64,000 nucleotides of DNA from Olsenella sp. KGMB02461 (GTDB lineage: Bacteria > Actinomycetota > Coriobacteriia > Coriobacteriales > Atopobiaceae), in contig NZ_JABAHI010000006.1 of NCBI RefSeq assembly GCF_012584445.1, positions 62,001 to 126,000 on the forward strand, given 5' to 3'. A model generated the notes under the pieces. The model had not been told where the DNA came from, did not search any database, and saw only the letters and a list, made by a program, of their open reading frames with translations. Positions 1-9,291 of this stretch are shown piece by piece (positions within the stretch are counted from its first letter, which is position 1; each line of letters begins with the position of its first letter). Both the position numbers and the translations under genes were made by a program.

Positions 1-778
1 ATACATCGACGCCGCGGGCCTTGGCCGCCTCGATGGCCTCGAGCCCCAACGCCGTGGAAAGATGCACCACGTTGACCCTCGCTCCGGAGAGCTCGGCCAA
101 ATAGAGCAGCCGGGAGATCGCCTCGGCCTCGCAGATGGAAGGCCTGCTCATAGGATGACCTTCAGGCCCGGTGATGCCAGCTTCGAAAACGCGTTTCTGG
201 AGGCTGTCTACCAAGTCGCCGTTCTCACAGTGCACGCAAAGGATTCCGCCGGCCGGCTTGATCGTCTCAAGGACGTCGAGCATCTGGTCGTCGGTGAGAC
301 GGAGGTGGTCATAGGCGAAGTAGGTCTTGAACGAAGTGACGCCAGCCTCGAACATGGCGGGGATGTCGGCCTTGGTCTGCTCGTTCCACTCGGCGATGGC
401 CATATGAAAGCCGTAATTGGCGGTGCAGGTGCCATCAGCGCGGCGATGCCACTCAGCCAAGGCCTCAGGCATCGTGGTGCCGCGGTCTTGAGTGGCGTAG
501 TCCACGATGGTGGTAGTGCCTCCACAGGCAGCGGCTCGAGTGCCCGTCTCGAAGGAATCGGCGGTCCAATCCATGCCGGTCCAGCATTGCATATGGGTGT
601 GAGCATCGATGAAGCCCGGATAGACATAGCAGCCCGAAGCATCAAAGACTTCCTCATACCCCTCCCGAGAAGAAACGCCGCCGGGAACCACGCTGGCGAT
701 GGTGTCACCCTCGATAACGAGGTCGCCGCTGACGAGACCGGCTGGGGTGACAAGGATGCCGTTGGCGATGAGTTTCAT
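1..778 (-). CDS. hyuA: Dihydropyrimidinase / D-hydantoinase family amidohydrolase (HyuA-like), 3' end beyond the window
   Basis: The first 259 residues read from an ATG at 778, preceded by AGGAGG about 11 nt upstream; the gene continues past the left edge. It is a cyclic-amidohydrolase TIM barrel. The metal-binding pair is His60/His62 (DAHTH), Lys151 (TSFKTYF) is the expected carboxylated bridging lysine, and His183 and His239 are the next metal ligands. Hydantoinases of this type (HyuA/PhyDH) hydrolyse cyclic imides and ureides. In the purine clusters of E. coli and gut anaerobes the gene sits beside ygeX, ygeY and ygeW, where it is thought to open a ring intermediate. It is last in the visible operon, 17 nt after the MocA fusion. 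The exact substrate cannot be read from the sequence. Confidence 0.9.
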   Translation of the reverse strand, partial: MKLIANGILVTPAGLVSGDLVIEGDTIASVVPGGVSSREGYEEVFDASGCYVYPGFIDAHTHMQCWTGMDWTADSFETGTRAAACGGTTTIVDYATQDRGTTMPEALAEWHRRADGTCTANYGFHMAIAEWNEQTKADIPAMFEAGVTSFKTYFAYDHLRLTDDQMLDVLETIKPAGGILCVHCENGDLVDSLQKRVFEAGITGPEGHPMSRPSICEAEAISRLLYLAELSGARVNVVHLSTALGLEAIEAAKARGVDV

Positions 779-795
779 AATGCGCTTGTCCTCCT

Positions 796-1719
796 TCACG
801 AACGAGTGTCAAGGCGCCGAAGCTGTTCAGGCGTGTCGATGTCTGCCACAGAGGCAGGACTGGCCGCCTCTACCAAGATCACGCGACTGGCTATATCCGG
901 GCGCGATTCGATGAGAGACGCCCCGCCCCTGTCGCCTTGCAGCCCTTCCAGCGCGCTCAAGAGGTCGCGGGGCCAGAGCACAGGATTGGCCGCCCGCCCT
1001 CTGGCAGCCAGCCGCACGACCGCTGTGGGGTGAGTGCGATGGGCAGCCACCAGCGCTTCTACGTCTGCCTGTGACAGCTGAGGCTGATCGCCGCACACAA
1101 ACAGGCAGCCCGCAGCGTCTCCTATGGCCCCAAGCCCTGCCTTCACCGAGTCTGAGATGTCAGGGCCTGCAGGAGCCACGCATCGATACCCTGCTGCCTC
1201 TGCCAGCTCGGCCACAGGGCCGGGAGCGGCGGCCACCACAGTGTCCAGAAGGCCGCCAGGCAGCGCCGCAAGGGTGTGTTCCAGCACGGGCTTGCCGTCG
1301 AGTTGAGCCAGAAGCTTCTGGGACCCAAATCGCGTGGCACGCCCGTTGGCCAGCACCACGCAGGCACAGCGAGGCACCTCGAGTAGGCCTTCGAAACAGG
1401 TAGAGAACGCAGCCTCTGCAGCTTGCTCGCAGACAGCTTCGAAATCCTGATAGCGAGTGAGGAAGTCGAGCCCCTGAGGCGTGAGCTCCGATGAGCCGCC
1501 GTCAGCCCCGCCGATGCGGCGGGTCAAAAGAGGGAAGCCCAGCGCAGACTCCGCATTCTTGATTATGCGATTGGCCTTGGAATAGCTCATGCTCATCTCA
1601 CGGGAGACGGCTGAGAGGCTTCCCAATCGGGCGACTCCTTCCAAGAGCCTCTGGGGGCCAGGGCCAAAGAAACGGGCTCCATCGTTATCAAGGATCGACG
1701 CGTGTACTGACGGCCTCAT
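796..1719 (-). CDS. ModE-like winged-helix domain fused to MocA/YgfJ-type molybdopterin nucleotidyltransferase
   Basis: The protein has 307 residues. Residues about 28-68 resemble the LysR/ModE winged helix (SLSAVSREMSMSYSKANRII, then LTRR). Residues about 117-307 are a MobA-like nucleotidyltransferase with a P-loop variant VVLANGRATRFGSQK and the acidic motif CGDQPQ. MocA/YgfJ proteins attach CMP to molybdopterin for xanthine-dehydrogenase-family enzymes, and a YgfJ family accompanies selenium-dependent hydroxylases. ATG at 1719 is chosen because it follows GAGGGGAG and begins at the HTH; the longer open frame upstream looks non-coding. The third residue of the usual LAAG motif is Asn here (LANG). 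The regulatory domain could sense molybdate or act on neighbouring promoters, but no molybdate-binding (MOP) domain is present, so any regulatory role is an inference. Confidence 0.85.
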   Translation of the reverse strand: MRPSVHASILDNDGARFFGPGPQRLLEGVARLGSLSAVSREMSMSYSKANRIIKNAESALGFPLLTRRIGGADGGSSELTPQGLDFLTRYQDFEAVCEQAAEAAFSTCFEGLLEVPRCACVVLANGRATRFGSQKLLAQLDGKPVLEHTLAALPGGLLDTVVAAAPGPVAELAEAAGYRCVAPAGPDISDSVKAGLGAIGDAAGCLFVCGDQPQLSQADVEALVAAHRTHPTAVVRLAARGRAANPVLWPRDLLSALEGLQGDRGGASLIESRPDIASRVILVEAASPASVADIDTPEQLRRLDTRS

Positions 1720-1837
1720 CTCTCTCCCCTCGTCGGTCAGGCCGGATCCATCGACTGCGGGCCGGGCACGCAAACGCACGCACCCGGCCCGCCTAGACTT
1801 CAAACGACCTCAGATCACACAGGTGTATGAACCCAGT

Positions 1838-3034
1838 TTACTTCTCCTGGAAGAGGCGGGGCTTATCGGCAGCATCGAGGGCGCGCAGGGTGGCCTGAGG
1901 GTCCTTGCACTTGGCCAAGAAGATCATGGCTGCGATGGCATAGGGCTTGTAGCTGGCCTCCTTGTACATGCCTACACGATGGGCCTCGAAGACCTCGTTG
2001 GTGACCTCGCCATGCTCGCAGGAGACGCCCTCGATGTCGGCGGGCAGGGGATGCATGTAGATGGCGTTGTTGGTGGTAGCCATGAGCTCGGGGGTGGTCA
2101 CCCAGTCCATATGCTGCTTGTTTTGCTCGAGGAGCTTCTGCTCGAGGGCGTCGATGCCGTCGAAATCGCCCGCAGCATAGAGCTTGGTGCGCTCTTCCAT
2201 GCCCACGAACGGAGCCCAGCTCTTGGGGATGACGATGTCGGCGTCCTTGAAGGCCTCGGCCATATTGTTGGTCTTGGTGAAGGAGCCGCCGGACTCCTGG
2301 GCGTTCTTGCGCGCAACCTCTTCGACCTCGGGCATGACATCGTAGCCCTCGGGATGGGCTAGGACCACGTCCATGCCAAAACGGGTCATGAGGCCGATGA
2401 TGGCCTGGGGCACGGAGAGGGGCTTGGCGTAGCTGGGCGAGTAGGCCCAAGACATGGCGATCTTCTTACCTTTGAGGTTCTCGACGCCGCCAAACTGGTC
2501 AGCGATGTAGAGGAGGTCGGCCATGGACTGTGTGGGGTGGTCGATGTCGCACTGGAGGGAGACGAGCGTAGGCTTCTGGTTGAGGATGCCGTCCTTGTAG
2601 GACTCGTCTACAGAGGCGATGACCTCTTTTTGATACTTATGGCCCTCGCCGATGTACATGTCGTCGCGCACGCCAATGACGTCGGCCATAAAGGAGACCA
2701 TGGTAGCCGTCTCGCGCACGGTCTCGCCGTGAGCGATCTGGGACTTCTTCTCGTCGAGGTCCTGGACGGTCAGGCCGAGCATGTTGCAGGCGCTCGCGAA
2801 GGAGAAGCGGGTGCGGGTGGAGTTGTCGCGGAAGATGGAGATGCCCAGACCCGAGTCAAAGATACGCGGGCTGATATTGCGCTCGCGGAGGTTGCGCAGG
2901 GCGTTTGCAACGGCGATGACGGCCTCAAGATCATCCTTGGACTTGTCCCAGGTGAGCAGGAAGTCATTCTCGTACATGTCAGAGAAGTCGAGGGTGTCGA
3001 GCTTGTCGATGAGCTTCTGAAGTTGAGCGTCCAT
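1838..3034 (-). CDS. ygeW: YgeW-type knotted carbamoyltransferase
   Basis: The protein has 398 residues and belongs to the aspartate/ornithine carbamoyltransferase superfamily. The carbamoyl-phosphate motif STRTR is at residues 72-76 and a C-terminal HPLPADIEG motif matches the HPLP signature. YgeW proteins are predicted ureido-acid carbamoyltransferases found with ygeX, ygeY, ssnA and ygfK in purine-degrading anaerobes. They probably phosphorolyse a ureido intermediate to carbamoyl phosphate, which would allow ATP formation. ATG at 3034 was chosen over an upstream in-frame start because homology begins there and AAAGG lies just upstream. The gap to ygeY is 64 nt. The substrate is inferred from the family. 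Confidence 0.92.
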   Translation of the reverse strand: MDAQLQKLIDKLDTLDFSDMYENDFLLTWDKSKDDLEAVIAVANALRNLRERNISPRIFDSGLGISIFRDNSTRTRFSFASACNMLGLTVQDLDEKKSQIAHGETVRETATMVSFMADVIGVRDDMYIGEGHKYQKEVIASVDESYKDGILNQKPTLVSLQCDIDHPTQSMADLLYIADQFGGVENLKGKKIAMSWAYSPSYAKPLSVPQAIIGLMTRFGMDVVLAHPEGYDVMPEVEEVARKNAQESGGSFTKTNNMAEAFKDADIVIPKSWAPFVGMEERTKLYAAGDFDGIDALEQKLLEQNKQHMDWVTTPELMATTNNAIYMHPLPADIEGVSCEHGEVTNEVFEAHRVGMYKEASYKPYAIAAMIFLAKCKDPQATLRALDAADKPRLFQEK

Positions 3035-3098
3035 GAGTGCCTTTCTTCGAAATCTGAAGGCGGCGGGGCCCGGTTGGTCCCGCCGCAGAGTGCCAGTG

Positions 3099-4487
3099 TT
3101 ACTCGCCGTCGTTGTCGGTGCCAAGATTGTCGGCGCGGAACTCGGTAGCCGACTCGCACACGGCGTCGCCGTCGTAGAGGTTGACAGAAGCCACGTACAG
3201 AGCAGCGGCATTCACAAGGTCGTCCTTATAGGTGACCTCGTTGGGGGCGTGGGCCTGGGACTCGGCGCCGGGGCCGTAGCCTACGCAGGGGATGCCGTAG
3301 CGGCCTTGGATGGCTACACAGTTAGTGGAGAAGGTCCACTTGTCTACCAAGGGACGGTGACGCAAGTCCATGGCGCAATCGGGTCCCTGGCGGCCGTCGC
3401 CGAAGAGGGCCTTGTGAGCCTCCACCATAGCGGCCACATGAGGCGCGGACTCTTTGTTGATCCACGTGGGGAAGTAAGCCTCGGTCTCGTAGACCTCGCC
3501 CGTCCAGCTAGGACGGTCGTAGTTGTACATAGAGACCTGGACATCGTCGCCATACTTCTTCACTGCGGGAAGGTCGCGGATCTCCTGCAGGCAGCTCTCC
3601 CAGGTCTCGCCTGCGGTCATGCGGCGGTCGATGGAGATGGAGCAAGAGTCGGCCACAGCGCAGCGGGAAGGCGAGGTATAGAAGATCTGAGAGACGGTGC
3701 AGGTTCCACGACCCAGGAAGCGGGCGTCTTCATAGTGCTCGGGGTTGTACTTGGGATCGAGCATCTTCACCAGGCCGCGGATCTCGGTGGACTCATCGCA
3801 GCCGTTGTTGTTGAGGTCGCGCACATTGTCGATGATGTCGGCCATCTTGTAGATGGCGTTGTCGCCGCGCTCGGGGGCAGACCCGTGGCAGGAAACGCCC
3901 TTGACGTCCACGCGAATCTCCATGCGGCCACGGTGACCGCGATAGATGCCGCCGTCCGTGGGCTCGGTGGAGATGACGAACTCAGGCTTGATGCCGTCCT
4001 TGTTGTAGATGTACTGCCAGCACATGCCGTCGCAGTCCTCTTCTTGGACGGTGCCCACGACCATGATCTTGTAGCCCTCGGGAATGAGGTTGAGGTCCTT
4101 CATGATCTTGGCGGCATAGGTAGCGGAGCACACGCCGCCTTCCTGGTCGGATCCACCGCGGCCATAGATGATGTCGTCGGTCTCATAGCCCTCGTAGGGA
4201 TCGGCATTCCAATTGTCGATGTTGCCGATGCCTACCGTGTCGATGTGGCCGTCGAGGGCGATGATCTTGTCGCCCTCGCCCATGAAGCCCATGACGTTGC
4301 CCAACCCGTCGACCTTGACCTCGTCGAAGCCGAGCTTCTCCATCTCGTTCTTGATGACGGCGACAACCTCGCCCTCCTCGCAGCTTTCACTGGGCTTGGA
4401 GATCATGGCGCGCAAGAAAGCCGTCATCTGGGGACGGTATGCCTCGGCAGCGTCCTTGATCTTTTGGTAGTCGAGCTCTTTGTTCAC
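3099..4487 (-). CDS. ygeY: YgeY, selenium-metabolism-linked M20 hydrolase
   Basis: This 462-residue M20 metallohydrolase has the expected metal ligands: His81 in ALDGHIDTV, Asp114 in [10 protein letters not shown] and the catalytic/metal pair Glu149-Glu150 in VQEEDCDG. The family usually removes acyl or carbamoyl groups from amino acids and small peptides; YgeY members occur in selenium-dependent purine clusters. The start is a GTG with AGGAGG 7 nt upstream. It lies between ygeX and ygeW, so the three are probably co-transcribed and act in sequence on the purine-derived ureido/diaminopropionate-like compounds. Confidence 0.93.
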   Translation of the reverse strand: MNKELDYQKIKDAAEAYRPQMTAFLRAMISKPSESCEEGEVVAVIKNEMEKLGFDEVKVDGLGNVMGFMGEGDKIIALDGHIDTVGIGNIDNWNADPYEGYETDDIIYGRGGSDQEGGVCSATYAAKIMKDLNLIPEGYKIMVVGTVQEEDCDGMCWQYIYNKDGIKPEFVISTEPTDGGIYRGHRGRMEIRVDVKGVSCHGSAPERGDNAIYKMADIIDNVRDLNNNGCDESTEIRGLVKMLDPKYNPEHYEDARFLGRGTCTVSQIFYTSPSRCAVADSCSISIDRRMTAGETWESCLQEIRDLPAVKKYGDDVQVSMYNYDRPSWTGEVYETEAYFPTWINKESAPHVAAMVEAHKALFGDGRQGPDCAMDLRHRPLVDKWTFSTNCVAIQGRYGIPCVGYGPGAESQAHAPNEVTYKDDLVNAAALYVASVNLYDGDAVCESATEFRADNLGTDNDGE

Positions 4488-4605
4488 TGCAGTTCCTCCT
4501 TGCTATGGTACCTGTGCCGTTGCGGGCCCCCTCTTTGAAGGAGGGTCGAAGGGGGCGGCAAGACCCGGCCCGCAGCCGGTCCTGCCACGCTCTGCTAAAA
4601 AGTGA
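4488..4605 (-). other. Intergenic hairpins between ygeX and ygeY
   Basis: Two GC-rich inverted repeats lie in the ygeX-ygeY gap. One pairs 4526-4532 with 4550-4556 (7 bp, CCCCC against GGGGG). The other pairs 4562-4569 with 4575-4581 (GACC(C)GGC with GCCGGTC, one bulge). Neither is followed by a clear T-tract on the transcribed strand, so they look more like mRNA-processing or attenuation elements than full terminators. Confidence 0.45.
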
Positions 4606-5835
4606 CTACCCCTCAACCTCAACCGTGGGGTATGCACCGCCCCAGACCACTTCGCGATAACGAATGGGATCGGTGTCGCCTTCGGTGGAGAAGAGCAGTA
4701 CGCGAGAGTTGCCGTCGAGGCCCAGGGCATCCCTGAGCTCGGCATAAGCCGGATCCTCCATGAGGGTGGAAATCACTCCCATGCCAACGGCTCCAGACTC
4801 GCCAGAGGTCACAGCAGGATCGCCAGCCAACGGGGCGGCGAGCATGCGCATGCCCTTGGCGCTCACCCAGTCCGGGCAGCTGATAAAAGCCGTGACATGG
4901 TTGCGCAGGATGTCCCAGCCAATGGTGTTGGGCTCGCCGCATGCCAACCCAGCCATGATGGTTTCCAGGTCGCCACCCACAATGCGCGGGTCGCCGTCTG
5001 CGGCTTTTGCGCTCTGGTAAAGGCAATCGGCAGCGCCGGCTTCCATCACCACGAAAGTGGGAGGGCAGCTGGGGAAAAGGTTGGCAAAATAACCCACTAC
5101 AGAGCTGGCCAACGAGCCTACGCCGGCCTGGACAAAGACATGGGTGGGACGGTTTACCTCAAGGGCGCGAAGCTGCTCTGCAGCCTCAGAGCTCATGGTG
5201 CCGTAACCCTGCATAATCCAAGAGGGGATCTCCTCATAGCCATCCCATGCAGTGTCTTGAACGATGACGCCATGCTCGGTCTCATCGGCCTCTTTAGCGG
5301 CCAAGCGCACGCAATCGTCGTAGTTGAGCTCTTCGATGGTGACCTGAGCGCCCTCTTTGGCGATGTTGTCCAAGCGCGTTTGGGTAGACCCCTTGGGCAT
5401 ATGCACTACCGCCTTTTGGCCAAGGCGGTTGGCTGCCCATGCGACGCCGCGACCATGGTTGCCGTCGGTGGCGGTGAAGAAGGTGGCCTGACCAAAGTCT
5501 TTTTGCAGCTCATCGCTGGTGAGATACTCAAACGTGGTGTCGGCGATGTCGCGACCGGTCTGCTGGGCAATATAGCGGGCCATGGCAAACGAGCCGCCTA
5601 ACACCTTGAAGGCGTTCAAGCCAAAGCGGTAGCTTTCATCTTTTACATAGAGGCCGCCAAGCCCCAGACGCCTGGCCATGCCTTCAAGGTCTGCCAGAGG
5701 GGTGACGGAGTACTGCGGAAAGCCCTGGTGGAAGGCGCGAGCTGCTGCAACGTTTTCCAACGACATGATGGGCAGGTTGGCGTCCTCGCTCTTAGGACAC
5801 TCGTTGAGAACCCATTTCATCTCTGGCAGCTTCAT
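4606..5835 (-). CDS. ygeX: Diaminopropionate ammonia-lyase YgeX
   Basis: This 409-residue PLP enzyme of fold type II has the Schiff-base lysine Lys77 in FGLNAFKVLGGS, a match to 2,3-diaminopropionate ammonia-lyases that convert diaminopropionate to pyruvate and two ammonia. Glycine-rich phosphate-binding and TDGNHGRGVAW motifs are present. ATG at 5835 is preferred to the ATG at 5841 because GAAGGG then sits 7 nt upstream. It is the first gene of the ygeX-ygeY-ygeW-mocA-hyuA run and has its own promoter and a dyad at 5880-5900. In purine degradation it supplies pyruvate and ammonia; this role follows from published work on the cluster family. Confidence 0.95.
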   Translation of the reverse strand: MKLPEMKWVLNECPKSEDANLPIMSLENVAAARAFHQGFPQYSVTPLADLEGMARRLGLGGLYVKDESYRFGLNAFKVLGGSFAMARYIAQQTGRDIADTTFEYLTSDELQKDFGQATFFTATDGNHGRGVAWAANRLGQKAVVHMPKGSTQTRLDNIAKEGAQVTIEELNYDDCVRLAAKEADETEHGVIVQDTAWDGYEEIPSWIMQGYGTMSSEAAEQLRALEVNRPTHVFVQAGVGSLASSVVGYFANLFPSCPPTFVVMEAGAADCLYQSAKAADGDPRIVGGDLETIMAGLACGEPNTIGWDILRNHVTAFISCPDWVSAKGMRMLAAPLAGDPAVTSGESGAVGMGVISTLMEDPAYAELRDALGLDGNSRVLLFSTEGDTDPIRYREVVWGGAYPTVEVEG

Positions 5836-5879
5836 GGACATTCCCTTCCCTAGCAGGTAAAACGCGGATTCATTGCGGG

Positions 5880-5900
5880 AACCAAACTTTTTGTTTGGTT
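5880..5900. promoter_or_regulatory. 21-bp dyad operator, ygeX copy
   Basis: Half-sites AACCAAAC and GTTTGGTT form a perfect 8-bp inverted repeat around T5. The dyad starts immediately downstream of the predicted -10 box of ygeX, near the expected transcription start. Closely related sequences occur at 24674-24694 and 36736-36756, both next to purine genes. This placement suggests a repressor site, although a transcript hairpin is an alternative. Confidence 0.7.
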
Positions 5901-5906
5901 GTCTTA

Positions 5907-5934
5907 ACTATAGTCTGTTTCTTAGGGGTTGCAA
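5907..5934 (-). promoter_or_regulatory. Predicted ygeX promoter
   Basis: On the minus strand, -35 TTGCAA (5929-5934) and -10 TATAGT (5907-5912) are separated by 16 nt, close to the sigma-70 consensus. The dyad at 5880-5900 follows directly. The start codon is about 70 nt downstream of the -10 box. Confidence 0.65.
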
Positions 5935-6042
5935 GGCTCATCCCCCGGAGTCCATCTCCCAGCACTCGTTTACCGGTAGACGGTTGTTTGATAACTGTGA
6001 GCGGGGGTTTTCGCTCTGCTCTCCCCTTCTGCCTCTTTTAAG

Positions 6043-6076
6043 AAATGGGCCCCAGGCCTTCGCCCGGGGCCCATTT
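6043..6076 (-). terminator. Terminator after the BMP transporter operon
   Basis: An 11-bp perfect stem (AAATGGGCCCC, 6043-6053, with GGGGCCCATTT, 6066-6076) lies just downstream of the BMP lipoprotein stop. On the minus strand the arm ends ATTTCTT, a short T-rich tail. Confidence 0.65.
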
Positions 6077-6114
6077 AGAACAACATGCGATGGGGCCTAG
6101 AGGGGCGAAGCGGC

Positions 6115-7131
6115 TTAGAATGTGCCGTTCTTCAACTGGTCCACGTACTCCTCGAACTTGGCCTTGGTGTCGGCATCCACGATCTTGTCAGACACAGCGC
6201 CGGCATACACGCCGCCGTTGGAGAGGTCGCCTTTGATGGTCTTCTTGCCAAAGGAGCCGCTCTCCACGTCGTCCATGACCTGGTTGGTCATCTTCACGTT
6301 GTCGGTCACCACAGAGACCAAGATAAGCTCGGGGTCCGTGTCGGTGATGTCGCCAGGCTGGCCGATGTCGTAGTGGCCAGCGCCTGCGTCCTTGAGGGCC
6401 TCGCGGGCGCCGGTGTCCACGATGGAGGCGTCGCCAAACATGACGTCGACGTTGTTGGAGTTGATCATGGTGGTGGCCAGCTCCTTGCCCTTGGCGGCAT
6501 CGGAGAAGCTGTTGGAGTAAGCGGTGGTCACCTTGATTTCAGGATTGATTTTCTGGGCGGCGTCCGTATAGCCCTTGATCTTGTTGAGGGTGGTGTCGAG
6601 CTCCATGGCGCCGATAAAGCCGATGTTGTTGGTCTTGGAAGTCAGGCCAGCCATAATGCCGGCGATCTGGCCGATTTGCACTGTGTCGGGCATGGTGCAC
6701 TCGATGTTGTCGTAATCGTCGACCTGGTCGTTGAAGATGCAGAACTTGGCATCGGGATTGGCCTTGGCGCAGTCCTCGACGGAAGCAGTGTACTGGTTGC
6801 CCGGGGCGATGATGAGATCATAGCCCTGATCCACATAGTCCTGCATGGTGGTGGTCCAGTCGGCCTGGGCGATGTTCTCGGTATAAGCCGTCTCCCAGCC
6901 ATGATCCTTGGCAGCCTGCACCATAGCGTCATAGCAGGAGGCGCCCCAGCCGCCGTCGTTCACGGGGCCGTCGAGGATCATTGCCACCTTCTTGCCGGAG
7001 CCGGCGCCCTCGGTGCCCGAGTCGCCGGAACCGGAGTCGCCGGAGCCGCCGCAGGCGCTGAGGCCCACCACGCACACCACGGCAAGCACGGAGCACATGA
7101 GTAAACCGAGCCACTTCTTGACGTTCTTCAT
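6115..7131 (-). CDS. BMP-family nucleoside-binding lipoprotein
   Basis: This 338-residue protein has a lipoprotein signal: a positive n-region (MKNVKKW), a hydrophobic core and lipobox LSAC with Cys27, then a Gly/Ser-rich linker. The mature part belongs to the BMP (PnrA/BmpA) family, which binds purine nucleosides on the cell surface. It follows two permeases and a double ATPase of matching type, so the operon is a complete nucleoside ABC importer. ATG at 7131 is preferred to the upstream start because AAAGGTG is 5 nt before it and the signal peptide begins there. The neighbourhood suggests inosine, guanosine, xanthosine or a free purine as substrate. Confidence 0.92.
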   Translation of the reverse strand: MKNVKKWLGLLMCSVLAVVCVVGLSACGGSGDSGSGDSGTEGAGSGKKVAMILDGPVNDGGWGASCYDAMVQAAKDHGWETAYTENIAQADWTTTMQDYVDQGYDLIIAPGNQYTASVEDCAKANPDAKFCIFNDQVDDYDNIECTMPDTVQIGQIAGIMAGLTSKTNNIGFIGAMELDTTLNKIKGYTDAAQKINPEIKVTTAYSNSFSDAAKGKELATTMINSNNVDVMFGDASIVDTGAREALKDAGAGHYDIGQPGDITDTDPELILVSVVTDNVKMTNQVMDDVESGSFGKKTIKGDLSNGGVYAGAVSDKIVDADTKAKFEEYVDQLKNGTF

Positions 7132-7149
7132 AGAGACACCTTTCTCTGC

Positions 7150-7197
7150 GCGCCTCTCTTTTACGAGGCGCATTCCAGAGTCCGCTGCAAGGCGGAC
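7150..7197 (-). other. Two intergenic stem-loops before the binding-protein gene
   Basis: GCGCCTC (7150-7156) pairs with GAGGCGC (7165-7171), and GTCCGC (7180-7185) pairs with GCGGAC (7192-7197). They lie between the second permease and the lipoprotein gene. Hairpins here often stabilise a processed mRNA so that the binding protein exceeds the permease; that role is an inference. Confidence 0.5.
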
Positions 7198-7224
7198 CCG
7201 TAAGGACCTAAAAGGAGGTACAGG

Positions 7225-8160
7225 TCAGCGTTCTTCTCGGAAATAGGGCTTTCCATTGGCCTTGGGACCGCCCTTCTGGGCGTTAAAGAAGAACAGGGCG
7301 ACAATGGTGAAGACGTAGGGGATCATGGCGAAGAATTGATAGGGCACCGTAGGTGCAGATACTTGAAGAGCGATCTGCACGGCATCAAAAAAGCCAAAGA
7401 GCAGCGTGGCGCCCAGGATGCCCACCGAGCTCCAGCGGCCAAAGATCACGGCGGCCAAGGCGATGAAGCCGCGGCCTGCCACCACACCGGTGGCATAGGT
7501 GCTGGTGTAACAAAGGGTAAGGAAGGCGCCGCCAATCCCCGCCAGAGCGCCACAGACGATGGAAGCAAGATACTTGGTCTTGATAGCATCGATGCCCAGA
7601 GTCTCAGCCGCCTGGGGGTTCTCGCCCACGGAGCGGAAATTCAGGCCCCCGCGAGTGCGAGCGAAATAGAACCAGCACAAAGGCACTGCAATGTAGGCCA
7701 GGTAGGCCAAGAGCGTCTGATTGAACAGGATGTCGCCCACGAAGGGAATGGCCGAGAGGCCAGGGATAGCCAGCTTGTCCATAGTGGTGCCCTGCACCAG
7801 AGTGGAGCCGTCGCCAAAGATGACCTTATAGGCGAAGGTGGCTATGCCGGGGGCCAAAATGTTGATGGCCATGCCCGTCACCGTTTGGTCGACGCGCAAA
7901 GAGACGGTGCAGAAGGCATAGATCAGATTGACGGCTATGCCCGCCACGGCGCCGCAGAGCACGCCCAGCCAGAGGTTGCCGGTTTGATAGCCCACCACGA
8001 AGCCAGTGAAGGCGCCGATGGTCATGAGGCCGTCCAGGCCGATGTTGACCAAGCCGGCGCGCTCGGAGAAGAGTTCGCCCAACGCCACAAAAAGCAGGGG
8101 CACGGTCATGCGGATGGTTGTGGCAAGCACGTCGGGCATAGAGCCGAGAAAGACGTCCAT
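7225..8160 (-). CDS. Nucleoside ABC transporter permease (second subunit)
   Basis: This 311-residue polytopic membrane protein has about eight to nine hydrophobic segments and the BPD_transp_2 motif NIGLDGLMTIGAFTGF. It also has the characteristic GENPQAAETLGI loop seen in YufQ/NupC-type permeases. The start ATG at 8160 overlaps the stop of the other permease, showing translational coupling. It should form a heterodimer with that subunit and associate with the ATPase at 9292-10797 for purine nucleoside import. Confidence 0.92.
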   Translation of the reverse strand: MDVFLGSMPDVLATTIRMTVPLLFVALGELFSERAGLVNIGLDGLMTIGAFTGFVVGYQTGNLWLGVLCGAVAGIAVNLIYAFCTVSLRVDQTVTGMAINILAPGIATFAYKVIFGDGSTLVQGTTMDKLAIPGLSAIPFVGDILFNQTLLAYLAYIAVPLCWFYFARTRGGLNFRSVGENPQAAETLGIDAIKTKYLASIVCGALAGIGGAFLTLCYTSTYATGVVAGRGFIALAAVIFGRWSSVGILGATLLFGFFDAVQIALQVSAPTVPYQFFAMIPYVFTIVALFFFNAQKGGPKANGKPYFREER

Positions 8161-9281
8161 TACTCGCTCACCTCCACTTTCTTGTCACCGGTGGCAGGAG
8201 GCATGAGGCCTTCCTGGTCCATAGGCCTGCGGTTAAGCAGGTTCTTGAAGGTGGGCAGCTTCATCAAGGCCATGCCAGACACCGCAAAGATGATGATGAG
8301 CGCGCGGATGATGTCGAGGATGGCCGAGGGGACCATGATGCCCACCTGCATGGAGGAGGCGCCAGTGGTGAGCATGCCAAAGAACAGCGCCACCACCATG
8401 GAGCCAATGGGATTGAGTTGGGCGATAAGCGCGATGGCGACGCCGGAGAATCCAAAACCAGATCCAAATCCGGTCATTAGGCGATACTGACGGCCCAGCA
8501 GGTCGACAGAGCCGCCAAAGCCTGCAATAGCGCCAGAGATGATGAAGGACAAAAGCACCAGGCGCTTGACGGGGAAGCCAGCCACTCTCGCTGCGGTGGG
8601 ATTGATGCCCACGGCGCGAATCTTGAATCCAAAGCTCGTCTTATAGATGACGTACCACACCACCACAGCCATCAAAATAGCGATGATCACGCCAAAGTGC
8701 ATGCGGTCGACGCGGATGAGGTTGACGCTGTCGGCTACGGCTGGGGTTTGGAGGTTGCCGGAGTCGGGGTCATGGAAGGGTCCCGAGTAGATGTAGTTCA
8801 TGAACAGCGTGGCCACATAGTTGAGCATGATGGTGGTGATGAGCTCGTTGAGGCCGCGGGTGATTTTCATGATGCCTGGGAGCAGGCCCCAAATGCCGCC
8901 GGCGATGATGCCCACCAGGATTCCAAGCAAAATGCCAGGCACTCCTTGGATGCCGGTGACCTGCAGCACCATCATGGTCACAGTGGCGCCCATGATGAAC
9001 TGGCCCTCGCCGCCGAGGTTGAAAACACCGCACTTGTAGGCAAACGCCACTGCCAGGGAGGTGAAGATGAGCGGGCAGGCGCTCATGAGGGACTGGGCGA
9101 CACGGCCTGGGTTGCCCAGGGCTCCCGAGAAGAGCAGCCCATAGCCCTCGATGGGGTTCTTGCCTAGGAACAAAATGATGACAGCGCCTACCACGAAGGC
9201 CAGGAGGATGGCGACGATGGGGATGACGATGCCCAAGGCTTTGTCGCGATAGCGCTTTCCAAACTTAGTGAATCTACTCAT
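8160..9281 (-). CDS. Nucleoside ABC transporter permease (first subunit)
   Basis: This 373-residue polytopic protein is of the YufP/NupB type: a cytoplasmic start, a first hydrophobic segment around residues 15-40, and the motif NLGGEGQFIMGA typical of this permease family. The loop VGINPTAARVAGFP is the coupling-helix region. The gene starts 10 nt after the ATPase stop and its stop overlaps the next permease start. It works with the partner permease as the transmembrane pore. Confidence 0.92.
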   Translation of the reverse strand: MSRFTKFGKRYRDKALGIVIPIVAILLAFVVGAVIILFLGKNPIEGYGLLFSGALGNPGRVAQSLMSACPLIFTSLAVAFAYKCGVFNLGGEGQFIMGATVTMMVLQVTGIQGVPGILLGILVGIIAGGIWGLLPGIMKITRGLNELITTIMLNYVATLFMNYIYSGPFHDPDSGNLQTPAVADSVNLIRVDRMHFGVIIAILMAVVVWYVIYKTSFGFKIRAVGINPTAARVAGFPVKRLVLLSFIISGAIAGFGGSVDLLGRQYRLMTGFGSGFGFSGVAIALIAQLNPIGSMVVALFFGMLTTGASSMQVGIMVPSAILDIIRALIIIFAVSGMALMKLPTFKNLLNRRPMDQEGLMPPATGDKKVEVSE

Positions 9282-9291
9282 AGGGTCTCAC

